Source of the DNA: Bacteroidia bacterium
GTDB lineage: Bacteria > Bacteroidota > Bacteroidia > NS11-12g > UBA955
Assembly: GCA_023653095.1 (NCBI GenBank)
Contig: JAMNXP010000001.1
Location: 512,853-576,852, forward strand
Direction: 5' to 3'
Length of the DNA: 64,000 nt
Shown here: positions 37,128 to 45,753 of the stretch, piece by piece
How positions within the stretch are numbered: position 1 is the stretch's first letter
Layout: the number at the start of each line of letters is the position of its first letter
The notes under the pieces: model-generated
Told to the model about the DNA's origin: nothing
Databases searched by the model: none
What the model saw: the letters and a program-made list of their open reading frames with translations, nothing else
Program-made: the position numbers and the translations under genes

Positions 37128-38126
37128 TTACTTTAATTTATTGTTTATTACTCTAATACAAACGATTGGTTCTTTGCTTTGTTGGCTAAATTCAGCTTCA
37201 ATCTTGTGCTTATCTATTTCAACTCCATCTTCAACAAGTATCAAAAACAACAATGCTTTGACATTTGCGTTGTTACTATAAAATGATTTTAGACCTTCAA
37301 GAGTCTTTAAAGTATCGTTTTTCTTTCCAGTACTGTCAATATATTTTGCTTCAACGATTAAGGAATTGCCTTTTATGGAAAAGTCTGCATTTTTTGTGTT
37401 TCCATCAAAAACAACTGCAATATTTTCCGCTTCAAGACTTGGCAACCAAGGTCGTAAGACCAAGTGTGTTAGATTTTGAAAATCGTATTCGCTAGATATT
37501 TTTATAGATCCGACATTAATATTTTTTGCTTTAGTTCCATTGGAAAACTTGCTAGGGACATCTAAAGATTTTTCAACAATTGTTGCAATATTATTTGCTA
37601 TCTCCCTCCAACTAAAACCAATTAAAGTGTTTGGTAGGGAATTGTTTTCAAGGTAATCTATGACTATGTCAGATTGATTGGAAAATGAGGCACTGATAAA
37701 CTGTTGTCTGATTTTAACTAAATGAAAAATAATTGATTTCAATTGGTCTTCCCAATTAGAAGAGCTTTCTTCATAGTCAATTAAATTCCACAATTTCTTA
37801 CTAAAGTCCTGATGGTGTTCTTCTACTTGATCTTTATAACCAGAAATACCAACAATATGTATAGGGGGATGAATTGAAGGATTTATTTCTATATCATTAA
37901 GAAATCCTGTTGCATTTTTAGCATTGCTTTCACCAGTTTCTTCAATTGGAAGAACTAAATCTAATATCATTAAATCAAAATATTCTTGATAGAGTATTTT
38001 CTTTGCTTCCTTGACACATTTAGCTTGTACAATGTCTTTTTCAAGTATATCGTGATTATCAAGAATAGTATTAAATATCTTTTCTCGTTTTGACTGCAAA
38101 TCATCAACTATTAAAATACGTATCAT
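37128..38126 (-). CDS. Receiver domain fused to PD-(D/E)XK nuclease (Detocs-like effector)
   Basis: A 332-residue protein. The N-terminal receiver (1-130) has IVDD (Asp8/9) and the phosphoacceptor in LMILDLVLP (Asp56). After a helical linker, the C-terminal part (about 215-332) carries a restriction-endonuclease-like core: KNADFSIKGNSLIVEAKYID, with Asp and the E-A-K triad, then a helix and FLILVEDG. Phosphorylation by the neighbouring kinase would be expected to release nuclease activity. Overlaps the lone-receiver gene by 4 nt. In the described Detocs systems the effector slot usually holds a PNP-type ATP nucleosidase; here it is a nuclease. Confidence 0.75.
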   Translation of the reverse strand: MIRILIVDDLQSKREKIFNTILDNHDILEKDIVQAKCVKEAKKILYQEYFDLMILDLVLPIEETGESNAKNATGFLNDIEINPSIHPPIHIVGISGYKDQVEEHHQDFSKKLWNLIDYEESSSNWEDQLKSIIFHLVKIRQQFISASFSNQSDIVIDYLENNSLPNTLIGFSWREIANNIATIVEKSLDVPSKFSNGTKAKNINVGSIKISSEYDFQNLTHLVLRPWLPSLEAENIAVVFDGNTKNADFSIKGNSLIVEAKYIDSTGKKNDTLKTLEGLKSFYSNNANVKALLFLILVEDGVEIDKHKIEAEFSQQSKEPIVCIRVINNKLK

Positions 38127-38572
38127 TTTTCAAATGTTTTTAGTAGTTGACAAATCTTGTCTTTCCAATCTTCATTTAATTGTGAGTAGAAAACATAGCC
38201 AATATAGTTGTCTGAAAATTCCTTTCTTAATTCACTATCAAGTTCTGTAATTTTAGTACCATCATCAAAACTGCCGTGCATTGTTACTACAATAGCTTTG
38301 GTAGGTATGTCACGTAAATACATTTCCTTTAAAATATTTTTACCAGCTAACGGCATCCAATCACCACCACTATCTTCGGAAGAAATATCATAATTCGGCA
38401 TACTAATATCCAAAAGCAAAACATCATAATTATTATGATGTTTAATAAGCTCTTTTAATCCGCTTATGTATGAGTTTTTTGATTCGATTTGACAATCGGA
38501 AAATTTCTCTAAAACAAACTTATTGATTTGAGCTTGTTTAAGTGGATGGTCTTCTATGAATAGTATTTTCAT
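38123..38572 (-). CDS. Stand-alone receiver protein (Detocs DtcB-like)
   Basis: 149 residues, a single receiver domain with acidic IEDH near the start and phosphoacceptor Asp55 in LLLDISMP. A loop of about 10 extra residues (SSEDSGGDWMPLAG) follows beta-3. No output domain. In Detocs the equivalent protein is described as a phosphate sink that keeps the effector silent. Overlaps both neighbours by 4 nt. Confidence 0.75.
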   Translation of the reverse strand: MKILFIEDHPLKQAQINKFVLEKFSDCQIESKNSYISGLKELIKHHNNYDVLLLDISMPNYDISSEDSGGDWMPLAGKNILKEMYLRDIPTKAIVVTMHGSFDDGTKITELDSELRKEFSDNYIGYVFYSQLNEDWKDKICQLLKTFEK

Positions 38573-41500
38573 TGCTTTAAATCTTTAATATCGATAGAAA
38601 GTATAACCAAAAACAAATTTTCATCTTCTGAAATACTTGTTTTAAGACATTGATTTTTTGAACACCTTAAATCAGATGTTAATATTTTAAATGCCTTATG
38701 ATAACCTGACTTACCTTCATTAAGAAGTTTGTCTGTATCAGGAGTGTTTCCATTCCAAATTGATTTTAGTGCTTCTATAGAGTTTTTGTCGGTTATTTCA
38801 TTTTCAATAACGATATTTAATTTATTTTCTTCTTCAAGATCAGCCGATATCTTACATTTCAAATCAAATGCATTTTCACTAGAATGTTTTATTATGTTTT
38901 CAAGAAATATTCTAATAAGATCGGCAAAATGTGTTTTATAAACCCCTTTTAAACTACAGTCTGATTTTACTTCTCTTGCTAGAATTAGCCTTTTTTGCCA
39001 ACTGCTTTTGCTTGTGTATTCCGCTACAATATTGATTAACTCAGAGAGTTTAAAATCCGCAGCCTTAATTTCACTTCGTTTAAACCACCTACTAATTTTT
39101 TGTATAACAGTCTGGATTTCGGTAGAACAATTTTTTATTGATTTCAGAATAGGTTCACTATTCTGTACACCTAATTGACCTACAATTTGTCTTTCCAATT
39201 CATCAAAGTATGAATTGAACTGGTTAAGAATATCGTTTTGAATTTTATTTCTGATTAATTCCAAATTTTCATCTGTCCTATACCATAGCACATCAAAAAC
39301 ACCCTGAACAAATTCTTCAAAACTTTGACTATAAATAGAAGCCACAGAATGATACCATAATTCGTTTAAATCAAATTCATAATTAAACCAACCTTCATCA
39401 TTAACTTCAGGTTTATAAACTTGAAGATGCTTTTTAATCAAATCAAAAATAACTCCATCAATTTTGCTCGCAAAATCAGCTAATGTAATTTGAATTTGTT
39501 CTTTTTGAGCTTGACTTATTTGACTAGAGTTATTATAAACCAAATCCCAGTAAACATTTCTGCGATATTTTGAACTATTTCCTTCTTTAAGAGTAATTAA
39601 CTGGTGGTTTTCAAAAATTGGACGCAATTCACCTATTAAAACACCGTGACGAATTCGAGTACTTAAGTAAGCGACAATTCCGAACTGGCTATTTAGAAAT
39701 TTATCTTTTACAGCATTAAATAGTTCCATATAGATGTCAAAAACAGGATTATTTGAGTATTCTATTTTTTCAAGTTCCGTGTTTTCTTGAGATGAATATG
39801 TTATTAAGTTTCCCCCTTTTAAAATAAATACTTTGCCTTTATCAGTAATTCTTGAAATAACTTCAAATCGCTCATAAATTGCTTTATACTCTTGTAACTC
39901 ATTCTCAATTATTCCTTGCTCATTCACATAAATTTTACTTTCATCTAAATCCATTAAGCCCTGCTGAATAACAAGAATGTTCTCAATATTTTTAATCTCT
40001 GAAACTATATTTTTGTTTTTGGGTGCTTTTTCCCTAATAAAGTTTGCTATTGTTAACCTTTCTTCTAATCGTTCTTTAGAATTGTCAATAAATGTTGAAT
40101 GCATCAATACTCTAGGGCTACAAGTAAATTCTAAGAAGAATATAAATTTCTTCTCATCAAATTCTCCAATTCTGTTAAGGAGTTGAGAAGGTTTTTCTGC
40201 ACCACAATTATTGTTGAACAACTCAAATGCAATATGTGTTTCTACAACATCAGCATCTAATATTGTGTAAAAGATAGGTAGATCAATGCCCTTTTCTACA
40301 TTACGAAACTTTTTTGAATGTATTTCGTCTAGTAGTTCTCTAAATTCAATTTTGTCAATTATGTGATTGTTGTAAAAGAAACTATCTACAAACAAGTCGA
40401 TACATTTATTAGGTTGGTCTAATTTCAGATAACACTGAAAAAGATTAACAATTGCAGTTTCTAAAATAGGAGCTGTATCCTTGTAATTATTGATTAGAAA
40501 TTGCCATTCAATAGACGCATTTATGAAATCATTCTTTTCTTGGTACTTACGTGCAAGCTCAACCTTAAATTTCCCTTCAGGAATTTTCTTTTCATATTTT
40601 ATTAAATAATCTAAGCCTTTTAACCGTTCGCTAAAAAACTCTACCGTAATGGAGTTCGGGAATTTTCCAGAAAGCATATTTAAGAAATATTGCTTCTCTG
40701 CATCTTCGGTAAATACGTCATATATAATTGGGTTCGCGATATTGTATGACAACCGTGAAAGCAACTTTCTTTCCTTTTTTCCCTGTGTTTGAAAATAAAC
40801 GAAATCAGTTATCCCATAACTTAGTGAGCAACTCGTAATATTATTTGCTATTCTTAACAAGTTAAGTGCTGCTTGGTCAGGGTTGGTTGTCACTGATATG
40901 ATTTTGAATAAATCATTCAGTATTTCGTTTTGAACACTTTTTTTGTTCCCTACAGGAACAAAACTCTTCTTCTGATATATTAACGACTTGATGTAAAGTA
41001 CATATAAGTCAAATTGAGTTGGATTTGTCAACAGTAGTTTTTGAAGTTCCTTTTCTACAACATCATATAAGCCACTAGTGTAATTATCAATAATTTTGAT
41101 TTCGTCTTGACTCTTTTTAATATCAAAGGCAGGGAAAAGGGTTTCACCTGAAAGTAGTTTGAGTTTATATAAGATAGGATCGTCTATCTTTCGAAGCAAA
41201 TAATTAATGCGATTCTGAAGATAACCTTTAAGGGCAATTTTTTTATCCTTTTCCTCATCCAAGTAACTAGAAACAGCAAGTAGATTTGTTAAGACCTTAG
41301 TAATGTTTAAGTACCTATCTATGATACTGTGTTGAAAGTCAAGAGCAATTATTTCTCCATAATTATTGAAATCAAGATGATTGAGGAATGTAAGTTTAAA
41401 TCTGTAATAGTTTTGGAATGCCTCTTTCGTATCACTCTCCTTGAGGTTGTTCAAAGAAATTTCTAAATCATTGAAATATCTATTAATTGAAAGCGAATGC

Positions 41501-42102
41501 TCTGCTCTCAGGCTTAAATAATGTGCTAAATGCTTGGTTGTGCCCTCTGTATCATTTGATTCATTGAATTGACTAAGAAATTCCTTGTTTTCTGATGCTT
41601 TTCCTGATAGTTCTTTCAGAACGAAACGATTTTCTAAACTCCACAATGAAAAGCAAATATCATTTTCAATTTTCGCTAATTGTTTTTCTGCATTTTCATA
41701 ATCTCCAATTAAAAGGTATGTTTCATAAGTTTCTTTGTATTTTAAAAAGAGATTTATTTCAAACTTATATTGTCTTATGCCAATAAGTACTAGATTTAAT
41801 TCGGATGCTAATTCTACAGATGTTAGCCCTTTATCTGTGTATAGTCCAATTATGGGGCGTTCTTTTAATTTTCCAAGTTCAGAATAGCCTTTTGGTAAAG
41901 GATTGCCTATCAAAAGTTCTGTTCTCGTTTTATGAATATTTTTAGTGAGAAAATCAAAAGCATTACATAATTCAGGGTATATTAAACTTTGCTTTAGTTT
42001 AAAATAAGCAATATTGCGATTTTTTTTCTCCCCATTAATTTGAGAATAATTTGCCCTTGCATAAGCTTTACCCACCGATATGTGTTTTTTTGTTTTCTTC
42101 AT
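38569..42102 (-). CDS. Large sensor histidine-kinase-like protein (Detocs DtcA-like)
   Basis: A cytosolic 1177-residue protein without membrane helices. About the first 700 residues are helical, TPR-like repeats, likely the infection or stress sensor. A conserved-looking RIRHGVLIGELRPIFE stretch (about residue 817) could hold the phosphoacceptor His, as the usual H-box is not obvious. The C-terminus (about 1000-1177) is a HATPase domain with N-box LENIIKHSSEN (about 1068) and a G-box GKSGYHKAFKIL (about 1134). It starts 10 nt after the restriction enzyme gene and overlaps the receiver gene by 4 nt. Confidence 0.72.
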   Translation of the reverse strand: MKKTKKHISVGKAYARANYSQINGEKKNRNIAYFKLKQSLIYPELCNAFDFLTKNIHKTRTELLIGNPLPKGYSELGKLKERPIIGLYTDKGLTSVELASELNLVLIGIRQYKFEINLFLKYKETYETYLLIGDYENAEKQLAKIENDICFSLWSLENRFVLKELSGKASENKEFLSQFNESNDTEGTTKHLAHYLSLRAEHSLSINRYFNDLEISLNNLKESDTKEAFQNYYRFKLTFLNHLDFNNYGEIIALDFQHSIIDRYLNITKVLTNLLAVSSYLDEEKDKKIALKGYLQNRINYLLRKIDDPILYKLKLLSGETLFPAFDIKKSQDEIKIIDNYTSGLYDVVEKELQKLLLTNPTQFDLYVLYIKSLIYQKKSFVPVGNKKSVQNEILNDLFKIISVTTNPDQAALNLLRIANNITSCSLSYGITDFVYFQTQGKKERKLLSRLSYNIANPIIYDVFTEDAEKQYFLNMLSGKFPNSITVEFFSERLKGLDYLIKYEKKIPEGKFKVELARKYQEKNDFINASIEWQFLINNYKDTAPILETAIVNLFQCYLKLDQPNKCIDLFVDSFFYNNHIIDKIEFRELLDEIHSKKFRNVEKGIDLPIFYTILDADVVETHIAFELFNNNCGAEKPSQLLNRIGEFDEKKFIFFLEFTCSPRVLMHSTFIDNSKERLEERLTIANFIREKAPKNKNIVSEIKNIENILVIQQGLMDLDESKIYVNEQGIIENELQEYKAIYERFEVISRITDKGKVFILKGGNLITYSSQENTELEKIEYSNNPVFDIYMELFNAVKDKFLNSQFGIVAYLSTRIRHGVLIGELRPIFENHQLITLKEGNSSKYRRNVYWDLVYNNSSQISQAQKEQIQITLADFASKIDGVIFDLIKKHLQVYKPEVNDEGWFNYEFDLNELWYHSVASIYSQSFEEFVQGVFDVLWYRTDENLELIRNKIQNDILNQFNSYFDELERQIVGQLGVQNSEPILKSIKNCSTEIQTVIQKISRWFKRSEIKAADFKLSELINIVAEYTSKSSWQKRLILAREVKSDCSLKGVYKTHFADLIRIFLENIIKHSSENAFDLKCKISADLEEENKLNIVIENEITDKNSIEALKSIWNGNTPDTDKLLNEGKSGYHKAFKILTSDLRCSKNQCLKTSISEDENLFLVILSIDIKDLKQ

Positions 42103-42112
42103 TATTAAAATA

Positions 42113-43048
42113 TTATCTCGGTCCCATAAACCTATCTCCGTTAAAATGTATCATATGGTCAGGCACTTCCATTAGCCAAACTTCTGTTTCCCAAGCAATG
42201 TTGTTTGAGTGTTTTTTAAACTCTAACATATCAGGAAAAGCAGTTACATAGACTTTTCCGACTTTACAGTTTTTTAAAAAATCTTCCAGTTCTAAAAGTC
42301 GTTTCGGAGAAACAGGGCCGTGTGAAGTAACAGCTTCAATTAGAAACAACCACTTTCTTTTGTTGTCGTAGATTACAACATCAGGCAGTTTGCTATGCTG
42401 GTCAATCGGAATGCCTAAATCTTTTAAACCTTTCTCGTCAACAAACAGATCTTTCTTTGCTGTGTCACCTAAATAAAGAAGTGTTCCACCATTGGCAAAC
42501 CTTGGGGCGAACTGTTCAACTATTGCGGCTTGAACTTCATTGTGTTTCCCCGCAGAAAGTTTTAGAATTTCACCGTTTTGAAGTACTACTGGAATTTGAA
42601 TCAATTCTCGTTCTTTCAAATAGACCTCCGAAAGTTTGCCAACGGTATCAATGAAGTTTTTCAAGGCATTCTTCCATTTTCTTGTTTTGTATGTTTTTAC
42701 GACTTCCAAAACTTCGGAAGTCAAAGCATAATGTGCTCTAGGGCTATTAACAGGTAGTGTTGGGTCGTCTGGATTGTAATCAACTACTCTTGCCTGTACA
42801 AATTGGTGAAGCACTTGTCTTCTAAATGTTTCTCTTGTATTTGGGGCGTATGATTTACCGTAATTTTCATTCACGAAAGTCATAATGCCTTTTGTAACTC
42901 CTAAACTTTGACGTGTTGCTTTAGCCCATTTGTCATTTTCTTTGATGTTACAAATCGCTAAAAATGTCAAAGCCGCCATTTCGTTGTATTGTGCTGGTGG
43001 CAGTCCTAACGCTTTTAATATCTCTTGTGCTTCTTCTATTTTACTCAT
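42113..43048 (-). CDS. BsuBI/PstI-type restriction endonuclease
   Basis: A 311-residue type II restriction enzyme; family members cut CTGCAG. N-terminal helical DNA-reading domain (to about 140), then the catalytic part with LPDVVIYDNKRKWLFLIEAVTSHGPVSPKR (Asp and Glu of the PD-(D/E)XK-type site, about 225-255). Length agrees with the family. Begins 1 nt after the methylase stop codon. Confidence 0.88.
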   Translation of the reverse strand: MSKIEEAQEILKALGLPPAQYNEMAALTFLAICNIKENDKWAKATRQSLGVTKGIMTFVNENYGKSYAPNTRETFRRQVLHQFVQARVVDYNPDDPTLPVNSPRAHYALTSEVLEVVKTYKTRKWKNALKNFIDTVGKLSEVYLKERELIQIPVVLQNGEILKLSAGKHNEVQAAIVEQFAPRFANGGTLLYLGDTAKKDLFVDEKGLKDLGIPIDQHSKLPDVVIYDNKRKWLFLIEAVTSHGPVSPKRLLELEDFLKNCKVGKVYVTAFPDMLEFKKHSNNIAWETEVWLMEVPDHMIHFNGDRFMGPR

Positions 43049-43049
43049 A

Positions 43050-44648
43050 TCAGTTCATTATTACTTCCAATTCAAAAATCTCGTTGACAATGCTGTTTAC
43101 ATTATTTATTGAGTAGTCATTGGATAGTATGATTTTATTGCCTATTTCTTTTATGTTGTTTAATGGTGGAAATCTCATTTCTCTCAATTCTGTAGCACTT
43201 ACATTTACATTACCGTTAAAGATTTGGAAGTATGTGTCAAACAATTCGCTGTTGAGCAATGCACAAAGTCCAACTACTTCGTCTCTGTCTAAATGCCCAT
43301 CCTTCCTGTATATGTAGTTTACTTTGTTTTCAACTCCGATATAATCCGATTTGGCATAGTTGCAGAAATAAGGTGCTGCAATTAATCTGCTTTTGTCGTC
43401 TTTGGTGCTAAATCGCCTTAAAAGAATATAGTTCTTGTTGGGAATCAACAAAGATTTTGAACAGCTCTCTATTCTTATGAATTGCCCTTTTTCTTTGAGA
43501 TGTTTTGGCCATTCCAAAATCATTTTGTTCACGTTGTGAAGCCAAAATAAAGGAGCTAAAAATACTGTCCCGTTTTCGTAATTATTTTGGATATTATCTA
43601 ACGAACGGAACGAAACAACGGGACCAGTTGAAATTTTTATATTGAAATCCGTCAAAACATTTTCCCAAGAAGAAACTAAACTCAAAATGCTTTCTTCTTT
43701 GTCGCTTGTCGGCAAATGCAAAATTTTCTCCTTTGAGTTAAGGTCAATGAGTTCTTCAGCATTGAAATATTTTATTGATGGCTCAAAAATGTCTTTAATT
43801 CCAGCACTTGAAGAAACAAGTACTTTCTTTTTTGAGTCTATTCCTTCTCTGATTGCTTTAATTACAACCGTTTCTTGCAAAACACTGTCACGATTGAACG
43901 TGTCTTTTCGAGAATTGAATAAGTGTATCTTTTCAATCTGAACTGTATTGAAAAACAACTCTCTAAACGCTTTGAAATAGTTACCAGAAGCAAAACTTCT
44001 CGGTGTAATAAAAACTAGTTCGCCATTTTCAGAAAGTAATTTAGCAGCAATTCCCATAAAAAATGAATAGATATTGGGTTGTCCGCTAACTAATTCTTGC
44101 GAAGCAATTACCCTTTTATCATCTTTAGAAAGCTTAAAATAGGGTGGGTTCGAAATGATGATGTCGAAATTTTTATCTACGCCCTTTGTTTCTTCAAACA
44201 AACTTGGTAATCTATTTTTTTTAAGAACAGTTGCATTTTCCAAAACAAAATCAGTGCAGTGCAAAGTATAGTTAAATTGTATTCCTTTATTTGAAAGCCA
44301 ATTTTTGAGGTAATCAAGTGCTTTTTGTGAATATGGAATTAACTCTCGGTCGGTCTCATAAGCTACTAAATCAATTTGTTCAATTCCGTTCTGTGATTCT
44401 ACTAAATGCTCAATCAAAGCACAAGATAAAATAGTTGTACCGCAACCAGGGTCTAAAATTTTGATTCTTGTTTTTGAAAGGTCGCAAAAAGAAGCTAGAA
44501 GTCGAGCGATTGGAGTAGGAGTAAAAAATTGCCCGTTGACTTTCTTGTGCGTAGTTGTTACTTGTTGAGTGTAATAAATACCTATCCTGTCTGCAAAGTC
44601 ACTTGGCAGTTCTTGTTTGTATGGTTCGATATTTATTATTTTACTCAT
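43050..44648 (-). CDS. N6-adenine DNA methyltransferase of the PstI-type system
   Basis: Protects host DNA from the cognate endonuclease. 532 residues. SAM-binding GQFFTPTPIARLLA and ILDPGCGTTILSCAL (motif I, about 60-75), catalytic NPPYFKL (motif IV, about 170), then a target-recognition domain to the end. The start is the ATG at 44648 (MSKIINIEPY); the longer frame begins with TTG. Overlaps the controller gene by 8 nt. Confidence 0.9.
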   Translation of the reverse strand: MSKIINIEPYKQELPSDFADRIGIYYTQQVTTTHKKVNGQFFTPTPIARLLASFCDLSKTRIKILDPGCGTTILSCALIEHLVESQNGIEQIDLVAYETDRELIPYSQKALDYLKNWLSNKGIQFNYTLHCTDFVLENATVLKKNRLPSLFEETKGVDKNFDIIISNPPYFKLSKDDKRVIASQELVSGQPNIYSFFMGIAAKLLSENGELVFITPRSFASGNYFKAFRELFFNTVQIEKIHLFNSRKDTFNRDSVLQETVVIKAIREGIDSKKKVLVSSSAGIKDIFEPSIKYFNAEELIDLNSKEKILHLPTSDKEESILSLVSSWENVLTDFNIKISTGPVVSFRSLDNIQNNYENGTVFLAPLFWLHNVNKMILEWPKHLKEKGQFIRIESCSKSLLIPNKNYILLRRFSTKDDKSRLIAAPYFCNYAKSDYIGVENKVNYIYRKDGHLDRDEVVGLCALLNSELFDTYFQIFNGNVNVSATELREMRFPPLNNIKEIGNKIILSNDYSINNVNSIVNEIFELEVIMN

Positions 44649-44964
44649 TTCGTAATGTTTTGATGTACGCAACTTTTTCTTCTGCGACTTTCAGAATATT
44701 CAAGTCTGCTTCTTCATCCAATATTTTGTAAGCAATCTGGTCACTCAAAAATTCTTCGAGCAATTCCTTTTCGTTAACTTCAAAAAAGTCAGCGATATTT
44801 TTGATTAAATGTTTTGTCGGCTGTCTTTGGTTACGTTCAATTTTAGCAAGTAGAGAAGGGTCAATTTCAATATTTGCAGCAACTTCTCTCAAAGTCATAC
44901 CAGCAGTTTCTCTCAGTTGTCTGAGTTGCTCTCCAATTGTTGTATGTTTTTTCACGATTGCCAT
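44641..44964 (-). CDS. XRE-type controller protein of the restriction-modification system
   Basis: 107 residues with an N-terminal helix-turn-helix (GEQLRQLRETAGMTLREVAANIEIDPSLLAKIERNQRQP, about 10-50) and a helical tail. Such C proteins time the expression of the methylase before the endonuclease. First gene of a run of six that continues through the Detocs-like genes. Confidence 0.85.
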   Translation of the reverse strand: MAIVKKHTTIGEQLRQLRETAGMTLREVAANIEIDPSLLAKIERNQRQPTKHLIKNIADFFEVNEKELLEEFLSDQIAYKILDEEADLNILKVAEEKVAYIKTLRNE

Positions 44965-45310
44965 TCAGGACAAATTTTGTCCAAATATAAGAACTCTTTT
45001 TAAATGGACATAAAAAGTCCACAAAAAGTTTTACACATCTTTAGTCGAGCGTTGGAAAATTTTAGCTCTTTTGGTTTTGTGAAGGGTGGGCTTGTGTGTC
45101 GGACAAAACCAAATGTGCTAAAATGTGCGGCTGGCAAGAAAAAATTAAAAACGCGGGTCGGCAAAAATTTTAAAAAATTGAGTGTCGGCTCGTTGATAAG
45201 TGTCAGTTTGTTAAAGCACGCTTTTAATTCTGTCCGTTTAAATTGTCAAGTTGCAAAATCTCCGTTTTTCAGTCGTCACTTTCAGGGTTGCACTGTCTTT
45301 TTACGCTTGG
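44965..45310. other. Gene-free island spacer
   Basis: GT-rich, low-information DNA with several TGTCGG words, similar in style to 36921-37050. A 124-codon plus-strand frame (45004-45378) is judged spurious. It should hold the promoter of the six-gene operon, but no clear TAnnTTTG box was identified. Confidence 0.5.
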
Positions 45311-45412
45311 GCATAACTCGATTATTTACGAAACTATCACAATCGCATAGGAATTGCAAAATAATTATAGATTACTGATTTTCTGACATTTGCGAAAATT
45401 GCAAATTTCGTA
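45311..45412. repeat. Island right-end repeat, copy 1
   Basis: Starts GCATAAC; about three quarters identical to 51297-51400 over about 100 nt (shared blocks include CTATCACAATC and ATTGCAAAATAATTATAGA). Between here and the att repeat at 45585 lie two GTGCCA words (45482 and 45495), also seen after att copies 1 and 2; they could be recombinase arm sites. Confidence 0.65.
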
Positions 45413-45584
45413 TTCACGATTTTATAAAACACCCAATTACTTCGTTATTCCTTCAATTCAGAAGATAGGTGTTTCAGTCTGTGCCAGTTTTTTGTGCCAT
45501 TTTTTCATCATAAATCCCAAAAAATCCTGAATTATAGAACAAAAATAAGATTGAATATCAATTACTTACAAAATATACCACAAT

Positions 45585-45628
45585 ATTCATAACCCTGAGG
45601 TCGGGGGTTCAATTCCCCCCTTCGCTAC
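45585..45628. repeat. Attachment-site repeat, copy 2 (tRNA-Met 3' fragment)
   Basis: 44 nt identical to 33869-33912: anticodon loop, T arm and acceptor 3' strand of tRNA-Met. The 5' half of the tRNA is missing, so this is not a working tRNA gene. A copy of the terminator hairpin follows at 45630-45659. Confidence 0.9.
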
Positions 45629-45629
45629 T

Positions 45630-45659
45630 AAAAAAAAGCCTCCAGTTTGGGGGCTTTTT
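45630..45659 (+). terminator. Terminator hairpin copy behind att copy 2
   Basis: GCCTCC, loop, GGGGGC then TTTTT; the duplicate of the hairpin after tRNA-Met, with one loop difference. Here it could stop transcripts leaving island 1 or, read on the other strand, those from the Fic gene. Confidence 0.6.
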
Positions 45660-45753
45660 AGTTTAGAGGTGAGGGTTGAGAGTTTATCTTGTGCCTAATT
45701 TCTGTGCCATGTTTGGGTTCAGCTCTTGGTTATTGTCTCCAAAAACCTTGATT

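Larger units (their letters stand above)
33913..45628. mobile_element. Genomic island 1 in tRNA-Met
   Basis: About 11.7 kb bounded by att copies 1 and 2. The cargo is all on the minus strand: restriction-modification genes, a Detocs-like trio, a nuclease-like gene and a rhomboid. Codon use is visibly more AT-rich than in the flanking core genes. No integrase, transposase or relaxase gene is seen, so the element is either decayed or moved by an enzyme encoded elsewhere. Confidence 0.75.

Noticed and set aside
37128-38572. Ordinary two-component transcription regulators
   Set aside because: No DNA-binding output domain: one is a lone receiver, the other carries a nuclease-like domain.
45004-45378. 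124-codon open frame on the plus strand in the island spacer
   Set aside because: Biased GT-rich composition, crosses the right-end repeat, no recognisable protein features.
45585-45628. Second tRNA-Met gene
   Set aside because: Only the anticodon loop to acceptor 3' part is present; no D arm or 5' acceptor strand.
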